The position numbers were made by a program, and so were the translations under genes. Shown here in pieces: positions 12,776-25,871 of a DNA stretch of 64,000 nucleotides (its first letter is position 1; every line of letters starts with the position of its first letter). Origin of the DNA: Liolophura sinensis (Eukaryota; Mollusca; Polyplacophora; Chitonida; Chitonidae); NCBI RefSeq assembly GCF_032854445.1, contig NC_088300.1, positions 32,841,608-32,905,607 on the forward strand, in the 5' to 3' direction. The notes beneath the pieces were generated by a model. The model did no database searches. It worked only from the letters and a program-made list of their open reading frames with translations, and was not told where the DNA came from.

Positions 12776-13055
12776 TAAGACCTTAAAAGAGGAAGTTATA
12801 ACTTCCTCGCTTAGCGTTCAGCGTGAAGGGGATAGTGTAACGACTGGTTGACCAGTATCAGTATAATGGCTCGGGCGGGTCGTCTTACTAGCTTTCGGTA
12901 AGGCGTCTCAGTGAAGCAGCACTAGATAAAAGAGCGGTGGAAATCCGTCCTGCAACAAGGAGGCACATTACATGCACTCTAAGGATTCCTTCGTCGTCAT
13001 GTGACTGAAACATTGTTAAGTACGACGTTAAACCCCAAGCACTCACTCACTCATG
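12776..13055. repeat. Dispersed repeat family 2, longest copy
   Basis: A block of about 280 bp from CCTAAGACCTTAAAAGAGGA to GTTAAACCCCAAGCACTCAC. Shared segments with the copies at 6,083 and 17,994 include TGCACTCTAAGGATTCCTTC and GCCATTATACTGATACTGG (complement). No coding capacity is seen, and it is likely a non-autonomous element. Confidence 0.65.
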
Positions 13056-14767
13056 GTGACCCGTGACTGTCAGTCAAATCAAACACATTGTTCGTGACAG
13101 ATGCCCACTAAAGCCCAAATTAGGAAGTAAACATAATTGTGTATATGAACGGTCAATAAATCATTAAATCAATCAATCGATCAATCGATCAATTAATCAG
13201 TTAGGCGTTGAACCGCCTAAATAATTGTTTATTGAGCGAATAATTGATTATCAGTATTCATTGATTAAATATTGAATTTTAATAAGTAGTGTAATATACA
13301 AGCGTGTCAAAACATACTAAATATTAAAAATCCGGTGTTAATAAGCAAATGGTGTATCTGGTATTCTGGGTCAAATGTAAATTTTATGATTTGGATGTCA
13401 CCTCTATTGAATGATATATTTTATTATAAAATCACGTCAAAACAGCAGTATGGAAGATATATTTTATGTTAACTAACGCTCGTGTGATTCAATGATATTC
13501 GCGAAAACAGTTAAGGATCCCCAATATTGCACGAAATATCGCTTTCTTTCTTTATTAATACGTCTATTTTCATTCATAACCACCAATCCACAGTTATAAC
13601 AAGTAAGCGATTCTATGATATCACCTGTATTGCGTATAGACCTATCACTCCATTAATGAAAAATGGGCATGGTTTAGTATTAAGTTAGTTGGCCTACTCC
13701 AAGCTATTAATTCTTATTAGAAATGTAAACCTCAGAACCTAATTTACCTTCGACATTGTTAGATTGGTAATCCAAGCGATTTCTAATTAACTAAATGAAC
13801 ATAGCAAATGATAACAAGTTAGCTTTTATGAAAACGTCAGCACATTAGTAAACTAGCATTGAAATAGCTCCACAAGTGTTCCGCTCTTGCCACCACCGAC
13901 ACAATTGAACACGGCTGAGCATTGCCCATTGTGCGTACCTCTCAGGTCGTGTAGAAAATCACACAAATGGCCTTTTGGAGTGTTGTTTGGACGGTTTACT
14001 CTCGGGTCTTTCTTTGTCCAGTTTGATTTGAAGCACAACTATAAACTCCATCGACAACGCCACTTCGAGCTATACCAATGATAAATACACAGACACTTAG
14101 ATATACTCATAAATAGATAGGACGACATCGGGCCGTGGTCTCGTTTTTTCAAGTAGAGGCTCAACACCGGCTTTGGACAGGGAATTTTTAGATTCCCCCA
14201 CTCTCACTGCTGTGGAACCATGGTGACAATAATAAAGTTAGCCAGTAACTTACCACATGTTCGTGGTTTACGACGGGCACCCTGATTTCCTCTACCCATG
14301 AAAATTGTTGCCATCGTATATACATGTATAAGTAAGTGCTCCTAATTGAGCGTGACGTTAAGCATAAATGAAATACGTAATTAAGCACACAGATACACTT
14401 TAAAATGTTGACAATTACAAAATTCTTAAGGTCGATTTTGGTCTTGACACTATAGCAGTATACTGATAAGTAGAAAGGAAATATGTGGAAATTGCATTTG
14501 TGGTAATTGTGGTTATTAATCATGGCCATTTTACCTGCAGAATCCCCGTTTACAACCTGATGCATACACCACTTCCTGACTGTATCAATGAAACCGAACT
14601 GAGTCTATCAAGAATTCTGTCTTACAACTAAATTGTTATAATTCATTTTAATGAGGTTGAACAAAATAGCGTTGCAGTAGTAGAGGGGGGAAAGCAACAC
14701 CACCAGTTGCCTTCCGCTTTAAACACGAAATATACAAGTTGGCTGTGAAAAGTGTAGCTGTTACCTG
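13056..14767. other. Intergenic with AATC-type simple repeats
   Basis: ATCAATCGATCAATCGATCA lies near 13,172. A block near 14,105-14,215 (TTTGGACAGGGAATTTTT) resembles 59,830-59,870 and may be another old repeat. Confidence 0.5.
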
Positions 14768-14990
14768 TTATTTATTTATTTGATTGGTGTTTTACGCTGA
14801 ATTCAGTAATATATCACTTATACGACTGCGGCGTGCGTTAAGGTGGGAGGAAAGAGGGCAGAGCCCGTGGAAAACCGACAACCACCCGAAGGGTGCTACC
14901 AGATCTTCACACTTACGACCGGGAAGAATGAGCTAGACTTGAACTCACAGCCAACACATTGGTCCCTGGATCATTGAGACCTCCTCCCGG
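14768..14990 (-). mobile_element. SINE family 1, inverted
   Basis: The plus strand shows a TATTTATTTGATTGGTGTTT tail, a diverged body (GGTGGGAGGAAAGAGGGCAG) and part of the tRNA-like head (GACTTGAACTCACAG, the B-box complement). Confidence 0.7.
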
Positions 14991-15387
14991 GCGTATTCAA
15001 TTCGAAAACTGATTTCTATAGGTATATTTGAGTAGAGCTGAAAAACTTGCACCATTGTCTTTTAATTGGTCTGTCTTTTACTCAGTGCACCCGGTAGTTG
15101 GGCAACAAGCTTTTACCAGCTTTAACGTGTTGACGTAGTTGTAGCTAGGATTAATTGGTGACATTTAATTCCAGGTTAACCCATTAACACAGGGACAAAG
15201 CTTCTTAACCACCGCTGAGGACCGCTGATTGTGACAAAACCTGATGCTTGTTGATTCGCCAAACATGACCTGCATTCGATGACTGATGAGGAGTTCCGCA
15301 CAGATGTTGGTCACTTTGTTTGGCTGCTGTATGGTTACTGATAATTGGGTACTTTTTGTTAAAGAAAACTTTGGATCACAAAATTGG

Positions 15388-15492
15388 TATTGTATTGTAC
15401 TGTATTGTTCTGTGCTGTACTGTATTGTATTGTATTATACTGTAATGTACTGTCTTGTATTGTATTGTACTGTATTGTACAGTACTGTGCTA
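15388..15492. repeat. Pentanucleotide microsatellite (TGTAT/TGTAC)n
   Basis: A run of about 105 bp of TGTAT, TGTAC and TGTTC units. Open frames across it are artefacts of the repeat. Confidence 0.9.
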
Positions 15493-15954
15493 TACCATAT
15501 TTTATTACATAGCTATAAATGTTGTCCAATGAAACCACGAACCACGTGACCGCCTTGAACTTGGGACGATACTGCATCACGAAGAGCCGTATTCTGTATG
15601 CATTTTGTATGCTAGTAAAGGGATGTAACTTTTTATACTAAAAGCATTGGACGAGGGCACTTCTGTGTTCATCGTTTGCTCTCTGCGTATTTGTAAACAT
15701 TGACGAGGAAATGTGAACGAGGAAATAAATTTCATTATTTGTTGATTTCCAAATTCACCAAAATACTCAAGCGAAGATCAAAGGTGAGGTAGGAATATAC
15801 CAGCGCTGAATACAGAGTGCATTGCCCGCCAAGAACGGGGTGACCGAAAGATCTTTCTCCAGGCCGTGGCTGAATCTGTACGCGTATCTTCGATCGTTAT
15901 TTTTGCGCGAAGTTTAAAACCTCAACTCGAACAGGTAAAGCTATATAATAAATA

Positions 15955-16125
15955 GGACATTGTGAAGTGTTTTGTACATTATGGAGTGGTATATTGTACC
16001 CGTTCACGTTGTGTTGGAAATTCGCATTGGCCTCGACGCCTACAGATACGGATTTTCAACACAACATGGAGTCTTATAATACCACCCGATAATGTAGGCC
16101 TACAAAACACTTCGCAGTAACCTAA
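15955..16125. mobile_element. Fold-back (MITE-like) element
   Basis: Imperfect inverted arms of about 60 bp. GAAGTGTTTTGTACATTATG on the left matches the complement of CATAATG-like/CTACAAAACACTTCGC on the right, and GTTGTGTTGGAAATTC matches the complement of GATTTTCAACACAAC. They surround a loop of about 30 bp. It abuts a TATTG microsatellite. Confidence 0.55.
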
Positions 16126-16127
16126 TA

Positions 16128-16245
16128 GTATTGTATTGAACTGTATTGTATTGAATTGTATTGTATTGTATTGTATTGTATTGTATTGTATTGTACTGTA
16201 CTGTACTGTGCTGCACTGTACTGTACTGTATTATATTGTATTGTT
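16128..16245. repeat. Pentanucleotide microsatellite (TATTG)n
   Basis: A run of about 118 bp of TATTG and TACTG units directly after the fold-back element. Confidence 0.9.
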
Positions 16246-17993
16246 AGTAGTAATATGAAAAAATAAATGTCTACTGTTCATGGAAGAACATGAATCAGTG
16301 GACAATGTTTCCCAATAACTAACAGAGTTTACATATACAAAAAATCTTGAACAAATGATAGGTAAATACCAGAATATTTTACGTCGAGATGGAAACTTCC
16401 ATGGCCTATGGATCTTCTTGCAAAGTGTTCTGAGCAGTGTGATAGTTCGTTTAGAAACGGAGAACATTTCCGGTGTCCGTGCTGTGAGCTGGAAGATAGG
16501 AAAATATGAATCAAACCAAAATGTAACAGTTAAATTCTTGGCTCTCGTTTACGTGATTCTGTGTTCTATGGTCACCCTAATGAATAAACCTATCTGAGGT
16601 ACTCCCACGACATGGAGGGTTGCGACATAGATGAAATGAAAATTTTGTACCCCACCTCAGTGTTATCTTAAGACAAATGTGTTCAAATTTCAACTTCCAG
16701 AATCAAAAACTAAGCATCGTATAGAGTTCTAAAATTTTGTCTTAAGTCAGAATCGGCCCCTGGTAATTGGTTCTGACTCAAAATTTTGAAACTTTGAGTT
16801 TCTTTGTTTGATTTTTTGTCACTTTCGTCACTGTCAACCCATTATACATGATACATGTACTTAGGCTCCGGTAGTTGTGAACTCATATAGATCCTTGGTG
16901 AGAATGTCAGCTGGAATATTCCAAATTTACAGTTTGGCTTGGCGCTGGCCTTGGGCAGGCGTAAAGACACCTGCCTGACAAGATTGTGTAGCTTTTGCTT
17001 CTGTAAGTCTGGGAGCGTTTACCAATATCCGCACGTGAAAATGAGTGCCAATCGCTGACGTCAAGATGAAAGCCGAGCCCTTGAGGTATACAAGCGTATG
17101 TTACGACGTCTGTGTCCGTTGCCTTGACAAGTTTGTTTTCTCGTGGTCTAAATCTGTAAGAAGGCATCAGTATAACTGCATTACTATTGGTTAATATGGA
17201 ATTATATTGTGTGCAACATCTATCTAAAAAGTGTTCGTCACTAATATATTTCCTTTCCTGTTTAGGTTATCCAACCACTGAAATGGCTTTGTGGCACAGA
17301 GCTCTGTTTTCATTTAGTAACTTATATGGATTATATAGCAAGAGTACAAGGCGACTTGTTCGAATCGATCTTAATGTAATTTGTCATCATGGGACTGATT
17401 TACATCTGCGAATCTGGTTGATCAAGCTCCTGGTCTAATCCTGAAATATTCTCACTGTCTTGGGATTTTCAAGCCATGCTAAATTTACTGTACTGTCGAC
17501 CAACGAGGTACGGTTTAACCAAATTGACACAGATGGCTATTGGTCACGTGATGTTGACTGATAACTGGCCGAACGTGAAGGGTATCCAGCGCAGGTTCTC
17601 TGTCTCCGTATCGGCTACCATCTTGAAAAGAGCCCGTGCTCCGAGTTAATCAGAGTGCTATACCAGTCTCGACAACAAACGGCCGATTATCGAATTATCA
17701 CAATCAACTGAGGCACACGGACAACCATAATGGACCAGGCTAATTTCGCTGCCTAGCGGTCGGCTGTCTGTTTGGCCCGTCCAAGCTAATATCGCTTGTT
17801 TTAAGTAGCGCCTTTTCGTATGCAGCTGTAGAATGACATTATAGTTTTCTATTATTTATAGATGGTTTCCTGTCGGCATTCAAAAGAACATAACAGGTCG
17901 TCAGTCCGTCAGTTGCTCTGAAGAAACAAATATAGGGCGAATAATGATACTAATCAACTGTGGTGCCACACTCGTTTCTATCCGAAACAATAG
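16246..17993. other. Intergenic; nothing recognised
   Basis: Short open frames at 16.2-16.6 kb and 16.9-17.4 kb on both strands show no domain or convincing splice structure. Confidence 0.5.
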
Positions 17994-18230
17994 AGTGAGT
18001 TAGTGAGTGCTTGGGGTTTAACGTCCTACTTAACAATTTTTGACGACGAAGGAATCCTTAGAGTGCATGTAATGTGCCTCCTTGTCGCAGGACGGATTTC
18101 CACTTCTCTTTTATCTAGTGCTGCTTCACTGAGACGCCTTACCGAGTAAGCCGCCCCGCCCGAGCCATTATACTGATACTGGTCAACCGGTAGTTGCACT
18201 ATCCCCTTTATGCTGATCAACAAACCAGTA
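17994..18230. repeat. Dispersed repeat family 2, inverted relative to the 12.8 kb copy
   Basis: It starts GAGTGAGTTAGTGAGTGCTT and continues GGGGTTTAACGTCCTACTTA through AGGACGGATTTCCAC to the CTATCCCC end. It lacks the outer segment of about 50 bp seen at 12,776. Confidence 0.65.
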
Positions 18231-18851
18231 TTATATGATGCTTAAGTTGATTGTCATATAGCGGCATACCTTATCTTAACGCTTCTGACGTATACCCAGT
18301 AGCAATTGGGGCCTACAAATAATTGTCAAGTTAAAATTTCAAATTTTGACTATATAGCACTGCAGAGTCGGCCCCGGGGTGCTTTAGGCTGCATTAGTTT
18401 GGACGCAGCATCAAAATACACCGTAAAAATAAAAGCCAAAAATATACTTTAAAGCTGCTTGAAGGACATGCATGTTACATGCCATTTGCAAGCCATGCTT
18501 GAAATTACTTTAAAAATAAATTATACCAGTATTTAATTACTGTAAATGATCTAAAATTTCGTTCATGACAAAGTTTCGCGTTTTTAACCCGAACTTCGTC
18601 ATGTAAAAATATCTATAGTTTCTAATTAACTTTCCAAAAACATGACAACGCGCTGAAAAACACTTAAATCACAATGTCCCGGTGTAAGAAATGTTTAGCA
18701 TCCCATGAGAATGCACACGTATGATGTAAAATAAGACCTTGGTTGCTAAAGTAATCAGGCGATGCTGAAAACAAATGACATCAGAGGAGAGCATGTGGGA
18801 AATTTCCTGTCAACCGATAAATCAGTATAAATTTTTATCTGTTTGTATTTG

Positions 18852-18946
18852 TTCATTTATCTATTTGGTGTTTTACGCCGCGCTCAAGAATATTTTACTT
18901 ATACGACGGCGTACAGCATTATGGTGCATGGGAGGAAAGCGGGTAG
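18852..18946 (-). mobile_element. SINE family 1 fragment, inverted
   Basis: Tail and body only (GGTGTTTTACGCCGCGCTCA, TACGACGGCGTACAGCATTA). It is truncated after the GGGAGGAAAGCGGG segment. Confidence 0.65.
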
Positions 18947-20866
18947 ATATCCCCACGTATGTCTATTGTGTGTGATCGTCATCGTTCCTTTTGGTGATTT
19001 TTGTTTGGTTTAGTTTACTTCAGTATTTAAACGGGTTAAATTTAATGCACGTATCTCAAACTCAAAACTTATCCATGTCATAGTGTCGCTTACCATGGGT
19101 GTATTGCTCAACTGTAATAAAGTTGATATTGTAATAAAGCTGTGTTGCTCAAACTGCAATAAAGTCCTTGGATTGGTCGAACTATGTAATAAATTGTGTT
19201 TTGTTTATCATGGATTGGTATTGTACTCGTACATGTTTGTTGGGGTTCCGCATTGGAGTATTATTTTGCTCTTGACCTAACTTTTCTCCATTTTACAAAG
19301 ATGTTACAATGATGCTATGCGCATTAGGTATGGTTACGTATTACTGTATTACATATTTTTTTGTACGCAGGATACGACAAGCGCATGTTATGACCGCTTC
19401 GTAAAACCATCCCTAGGTGGTATGCAGTAGGGCTTGAACTTTCAAACTATTTATCAAACCATGGAGACTTCAACAGGGAACTGCCTCTGTCTGATAAAAC
19501 CATAGTTTTCTTTAAGCACATACATCATTGTCTCTGATAGAACGGTCGGATGTTTTTTTCCACTTCACAATCTGGTGGTTTCTGACTAATCTATCATGGC
19601 CGACATACATACACCGTTAGACGACAAGAAATCCGTCCCCTGTACATTATCAGCTGTTCTTCTCCGTGCTCAGTGCTGAAACCGTGACTGACAACCTGAA
19701 AGCATCCATTCAAAGCCTCACCCTTCATCGCCTGCATTTCCATAATAACCTGCTTTCTTACTCAGTCTTCATGTTCTTTAGGGGATAAATACACCAAAGA
19801 AAAACTGCAGCGTGTCAATGCTAGAACTAACGATGAGTGACATTTAGACCTCAACAAGTCCATTTTTTACCTTCTCAACCAGAAATTCTTTTTTTCCCCT
19901 TGATGTTTATTACTATCTCCGTCTGCGGATTTTATTACAAGGACTCTGATTCTAATTTATCGCACCACAAAAAGTCGAAGTGCGACTGGAGAAAGAAGGC
20001 ATGTGTCTTAACACTGACTTGCCACAAAAAAGCCAAACAAGAAGTTACCGATAAAGAAGTGTGATATGGGTTTTTTTTTCCATTCATGACAAGCATATAT
20101 AAAGCAAGCTATAAGGTTTCAAATGCCGACGTTCTATGTTGGGTGAAAGCATTGACTTAAGAAAAGAACTGTGGAAGACTCCAATTATTTACCTCTGCGG
20201 TAGAAAGAGGTGGGTTTCAGAAGTTTCTGAAGATAGTTATTAAAAGCAAGAACTGTACAAGATTCAAATTTTATACTTCTTTTGTATAAAAAGAATGGTT
20301 GAGTAAACAAAATTGTCGGAATGTGCACTTTTCTACTTTGTTACTGAAAGCAGGAACTGTACCAGATTTGAATTATTTACTTCTGCTCTAGAAGAAGAAG
20401 AAGGTTGGTTTGAGATAATGATATTGGTAAATACACCTTTCTTGACAGATATAACTGGCAAATGTTTAATATGTTCCAGGAAGGTTTATCAACGCTGAAA
20501 ATTTATACCTTTATTCTATTGAATCTTCTCGTCAATAAAGTGTTCGGCAGCAGGATACAGATACATATATCAGCAAAGCAAGGGGCATTTTCAATTTGTA
20601 AGGAAAAAGGAGGTCCCACAGACATATTTTACGGTAAATACACCTTGCATATATTAAAACATCTTGATGACATTATCTATTCCTGTTCATTCCGAAACTG
20701 AAATGCAGAAACAGAAAGAGGCCTTAAAACAGTTAAACAGTGAAAATGTCCTAGATATGATGGGATGTCAGTCGAATTCTACGAAAGAAAAGACTGTTCA
20801 GACATCAAAAATCTAGTATCAGAGAGTTTACTATATATGCATTGTTGCGTGACAATCTCAATCATT
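18947..20866. other. Intergenic; nothing recognised
   Basis: There are small direct repeats of GTAATAAAG type near 19,110-19,190. Open frames at 19.8-20.7 kb have low-complexity composition. Confidence 0.5.
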
Positions 20867-21017
20867 GCCAGCAACCTGCGGATGGTCGTGGGTTTCCCCT
20901 CTGCCCGGTTTCCTCCCACCATAATGTTGGCCGCCGTGGTATAAGTGAAATATTCTTGAGTACGGCGTAAAACACCAATCAAATAAATAAATAAATAAAT
21001 AAACAAATAAATAAATC
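20867..21017 (+). mobile_element. SINE family 1, 3' part with long AAAT tail
   Basis: The body runs from CAACCTGCGGATGGTCGTGG to GTACGGCGTAAAACACCAAT, followed by about ten AAAT units. The tRNA-like head is missing (5' truncated). Confidence 0.75.
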
Positions 21018-21255
21018 TCAGTCATCCTAGGAACTTATCACTATAAATACTGGAACGTCAAAGACATTCCTGCATCAAAAGCCTGCATTCTTAGCTTCTT
21101 AAAATTTACAATGAGTGTAAATATCCTGTGAATAAACATATCTCTGACATTCTACATGTAACTCATCACTATACTCAATTCGGTTCGATCTTGCGCTATA
21201 GCAGCGTTACATGCACCGTGTTGACGAAAATCAATATGTTGGAATGAATTAATGA

Positions 21256-21365
21256 ATGATTATGGCTTAACGCCACATCGGCAATATTTCAGCCATATCG
21301 TGGCGATGGAATGAATTAACGATTATGGTTTGGTACCATTTTTGACCATATTACAGCCATATTGT
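21256..21365. repeat. Dispersed repeat family 4, two tandem units
   Basis: TTATGGCTTAACGCCACATC followed by TTTCAGCCATATCGTGGCGA, then a second diverged unit ending CAGCCATATTGTGGTGAC. A single related unit lies at 46,102-46,160 (CCTAACGCCACCTCGGCAAT). Confidence 0.55.
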
Positions 21366-23135
21366 GGTGACACCACGTTGGATATATAGCTATAACAGTT
21401 CCAAGATATTGAAATATATGTACATATTTTTATCTAAGGCGGAGAAAACATAATAATTGCATAAAGTTCGTATAAAAGAGTTTGAAAAGTTAGTTGTGAA
21501 TACGATCTATATTTTTTTCGATTTTCTTTAATCAGAAAAAGCCATTTGAAAATAATTTTTATATGGTGGGTTTTGGGACCATTGTATATGTATATGTTGT
21601 CTTTCCATAATACTGTTATAAATAAATAAATTATAAAGATGTAACGTATGCTTAATGAATATATTTATGCGAGAGGATTGTCTTTCAGCTAACAGTTGTG
21701 TTCAACCTGGGTTTTAATCATGTTTACATATTCCTGAATGTTATTATAGTTTAGATTAAATCAACAAATTAACGTTCAAATACATTTCTTTTACTAAACT
21801 TTTAAAGACAAGCAACAAATTTGTACATTTACAATGGATATTTACGACCGCGGCTTTATTACTGCAAATAAGCTGAGCGACTACCATCGGTATAAGGGCG
21901 AATCAGCTCTTGAGATTTAGAGGCTTTAGCATGTAATTTAATTCATGCGATGCAACTGCAGAGCTATGTGCATGGCAATATAAAGTGTATGTACCTTGGG
22001 AAGCACCAAGGCTTCCAGGGAAAATCGTTTCTTTCCTGGGGAAAAAAAGAAAGATTAAAGGCGCAGCGAATGGAAAGCCAAGCAAGGTAAAATGCATAGC
22101 AAAATATATGTAATAGCGAAGGTACCCCTTGGGTCAACCAAGCTAGGTAAAATGCGTAGCAAAAATAATAGCGAGCGTTTAGCTTGGGAATTGCCAACCG
22201 ATAATTCCGCGCCATGGGAAAATCCAAGATACTTAGAATGATCTCAGTGGTTTACATCGATGACCAGTAATAATAGCTTACCTACTGTCTGGAACTTACC
22301 AGGTCTGCCATGCTTTTAATTTCCAACGTTTTTGTTAAAAGTATTGCAAGAATGCAGCCAACAGAGTATGTCTACACACACTCTCCCAAACAACTAATTA
22401 TTTTCAAACTTTGGTAAATTTAATAGAACACTTGCTGATCGGAAGTTACGAAAGACTCCAGAGTTCCTTGCACGGTGTTCAAGAAAATGTCATTTCCTAT
22501 AGGCAACAGGTGTACTCCAAGATTGTGTGGGTTATATCTGTATGCTTAATCTCCCTGCACTCCTATATCGCTCTTAAGGCCGATTCGACTTTCCTGTTTA
22601 CGTTGTGTTGAGCTCTCTCCGAAGCTCTGAAGCTAATTGCCCATGCCGGTTTAACACTGGCATCATGTCTAACTACACGATAGTACACCCCAGTACTAGT
22701 TTGAATATTTCCTGAGCACATAGCTCGCGGCATTTCAAGGTCACCAAATCATTTGAACGTGTATAACAATGATGTGATGCTTTCGGTAGCTCTTCGGGAA
22801 ATTTGATATGGCGTTAATCAGAGCATTTAACTTCAAGTCTGATTCCCAACAGAATAAGTACGCTATACTTTGTGCAGATCTAAATTAGGTTGCATGGGGC
22901 GCTCTCTAGCCCTACGATATAACTGATATGCGATGAGCTGTCTAGCTGTCGCAGCACCTTCTGAATGCATGCGACTTGAACTGTACTGGTGTAAAACCAC
23001 TGAATTTGATCACTATTCTTAGCAAATCTACATCTTTTATTTCAGGTTAAGCAAAATCTGAGAAGGGATTGCAGTGCGGTCTCATGCACACCCCTGGTAT
23101 TTTCAGACATATCAGCATCTAAGGGACGTTCCTTT
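21366..23135. other. AT-rich spacer and presumed retroelement flank
   Basis: Apart from the 60-bp duplication at 22,076 there is no gene. The part next to 23,136 should hold the end of the dead retroelement, but no domain is recognisable there. Confidence 0.45.
22076..22205. repeat. About 60-bp tandem duplication
   Basis: CAAGCAAGGTAAAATGCATA and CAAGCTAGGTAAAATGCGTA are about 60 bp apart, each followed by AGCAAAA and AATAGCGA. Confidence 0.6.
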
Positions 23136-24700
23136 TCAGCATCTATACATCTCCCACAACTGAATTGGAATAGAGGTCGGCTGACTGTCTGTTTTGGGGG
23201 CTAGCTCTCTGAATCTTGCCCATGGCTCACGAGAAATTGAATCAGCAATGGAGTCATTCATGCCTGGAATATGCTCACTTTTAATGAGAATATCAAACTG
23301 TAAACATATCATGACAAATCGTCTAACTAGACGATTCATGGCTTTTTCTGACCAGGATGAAGTATTATTAACCTCCACAACCGCCATGTTGTCCGTGTGG
23401 TACAAAATTTTCTTGTTAATAGAGTTTCCCTATAGGACGAGCGAAGCATCTATCAGGAAAATATCCCAAGAATGTTATGTTACCTGTTAGACCTGACTTA
23501 TGCCATTCTTTGGCCAATGGCTGAATGCCCACTTTTTCTGGAAATATATACCGAAATCGAGAGAACCTGAACTGTCCATGTACTTGTGAAGTTGTTCACT
23601 GGAACGCCGGTGTACCGTCTCGGAATACACTAACTCAATGAAATCTCATGAAAAACGACAGCCTGGTTTGTAGGTCTTCTGTCATTTCGTGTGTGACTCT
23701 GACTTGGTGACGCAATTTTATAACTGAGCAGGTAGCAGCTATTAATCTGCAGGCAAAAGGCCCTACCTGGAGCAACAGCTCAACATGCAAAATTTAAAGA
23801 TCCAATTAGGGACTATAGCTCTTTCAGCTTCACCTTTTTCACACTCAGTAACAAATGTCTTTTGTTATTTTACAACAACTTTCAGCTACTTTCCGATGTG
23901 GAGTTCTTATCACCATGTTAATCGTGTCTATTTCAAGTCAGGAAATGTAAGTGAAGTGTCTGGACCAACAGTTTTTATCATCAGATACAGATACCCCAAG
24001 ATTGGCACAAACTTCCTTGAAAATCTTTAGATTTTGTTTCCACTTCCCTGTATTTGACCAATCACAAAAAAGGAAGTCATCTAAATAATGTAGGCATTTA
24101 CCATCAGCGGCCTGTCTTTCCCTAACCGCTCCAAGAAACCAGGAAATTTCTCGAACACAGCACAGGAAACTGAACAACCCATAGATAGGCATTTATAAAA
24201 TAGTACTGGTCTTTTAGTTTAAAGCCACAGCTGATTAAAATCACTTGGATTACCAGAAAGCAGCCGAAAAATGGATGCAATGTCGGCTTTAGCTAACAAG
24301 GCCCATGAACCTAAATACTGTATCATACGAACGACTTCGTCAAATTGTACATATATTACTGAACAAATTTTAGGATCTATGTGATCGTTTACTGAGCTAC
24401 CATGTGGGTTAGAAAAATGATGGATTAATCTAAACTCGCCTTCAGTCCTCTTAGGGACTAAGCCTAAAGGTGATATTCTCACCTTTATCAGCAATAAATA
24501 CATCAAAAGTAACAGGTTTTGTAGGGCCTGTGCATAAATAAGACCCAGATATTCTGCCCACGGAAATTTTTAAAAACTTTTTAAACACACCCTGAAGACA
24601 AATATCTGTACCATTTTAGCATCAAATCCATCTCGACAAACTCCCCTTTACAAATGTTTTCTTTTAGAATTTCGGGAATGTCTGCACCCAATTAGTCAAA
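23136..24700 (-). mobile_element. Decayed retroelement with RT and RNase H fragments, DIRS-like
   Basis: Minus-strand fragments occur in the order expected for a retrotransposon pol. At 24506-24219 comes an RT palm segment (ISPLGLVPKRTEGEFRLIHH and LLAKADIASIFRLL). At 24192-23938 is an RT catalytic segment with the YLDD box at 24087-24076. At 23405-23136 is an RNase H-like end (HTDNMAVVEVN, HIPGMNDSIADSISR). Frames are broken between segments and residues are missing, so the copy is dead. The wording of these motifs resembles tyrosine-recombinase (DIRS-type) elements more than LTR elements. I could not recognise a recombinase at lower coordinates, nor terminal repeats. Confidence 0.6.
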
Positions 24701-25458
24701 GACATTTATCTTTGGCGTTGGGGTACAACTAGTGGCTATAGCAGATTGGGGCGGCAAATCATAACCAACATTTATATTTACAGAACCATATTCTGAACAT
24801 CAACACTCAACCACAGTCGCAGGTTTTGGGGGCACACTGCTGCCAGAAGCTACATGTACCTCTCCAATCGCGTAAAGGTACGGGTCCGGCTAACACTGAA
24901 ATCGTAGGAGCGGGTCAGTCTGAAAAACATACAGATTTACTTTAAATAACTGGTCGATTGCTAGAAAAATTCCATAACAACTACAATTTCATTATGCATA
25001 AAAATTCAAGATTAAATTCAAGATTAAACTCTCATCTACAAAAATTACAGAACAAGAAGGGGAGCTAACTCCCGTTGGTACCCAAAAAACACCCTCGCGT
25101 AAAACTCAAGAAAAGAAAGTGGTCTATACAAGATGAACTCATTTATTAGACATATATTGCTTCCTTTTTAGAACATCATTACAAAGATGAAAAATACCAA
25201 ATACCCGCCATACAAAAATACTTTCAAGTACATTCTTGTTTTGAAAGAAAAAGTAGAAATAACACCATTAAAAAGCACATTTCAAATAACTTTTCGCGCT
25301 CTTTTTTCTTCTTTATCGACAACTTATGAACCGGAATGGTACGCGCTTTCGATTCTGATTAAATTATTTTTGCGTCTTTCTTGAATTGTGAAATGCTATT
25401 GTCTGCAGGTCTTTACAATACTGTATTCTAACGTCTTAAATATATCTTCCTTAGCAGC

Positions 25459-25645
25459 ACGGTGTAATGGCCCAGGGGACTCCCACCAATGTGGTCGCTG
25501 TGAGGTCATGCAGGCTTGCTATGCGAATGGCCGTGGGTTTCTCCCTTGGCCTGCTCGGTTTCCTCCCACAATAAGGCTGACCGTCGTCGTATAAGTGAAA
25601 TATTCTTGAAAACATCAATCAAAAAAATAAATAAATGAATGAAAT
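25459..25645 (+). mobile_element. SINE family 1, partial
   Basis: It starts inside the tRNA-like head (CACCAATGTGGTCGCTGTGA) and continues through GGTTTCCTCCCACAATAAGG to an AATAAATAAATG tail. The GAGTACGGCGTAA segment is deleted. Confidence 0.7.
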
Positions 25646-25871
25646 AAATATATTTTTCTTGGTTGAACGTTGTTTTGGAGCGAAATGAATCTGGCTATCA
25701 ATGACCAAAAGCGTTGAATATTGTTGACAAATGGTATACTAATGTCCGTTACAACGATTTAGAACTTGGCCTCTCAGTGACGATGTATTATGACATGGAT
25801 ACCTTAGAACGACCGCAACACGACCAAGTGAGGATCACTTACCTTAGTGAATATTGATTTTATAATCGGCT

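Noticed and set aside
15286-15580. Tyr/Val/Leu-rich and Tyr/Asn/Thr-rich frames on both strands
   Set aside because: Both are translations of the pentanucleotide microsatellite.
23785-24030. Plus-strand frame over the retroelement
   Set aside because: Antisense shadow of the RT segment on the minus strand.
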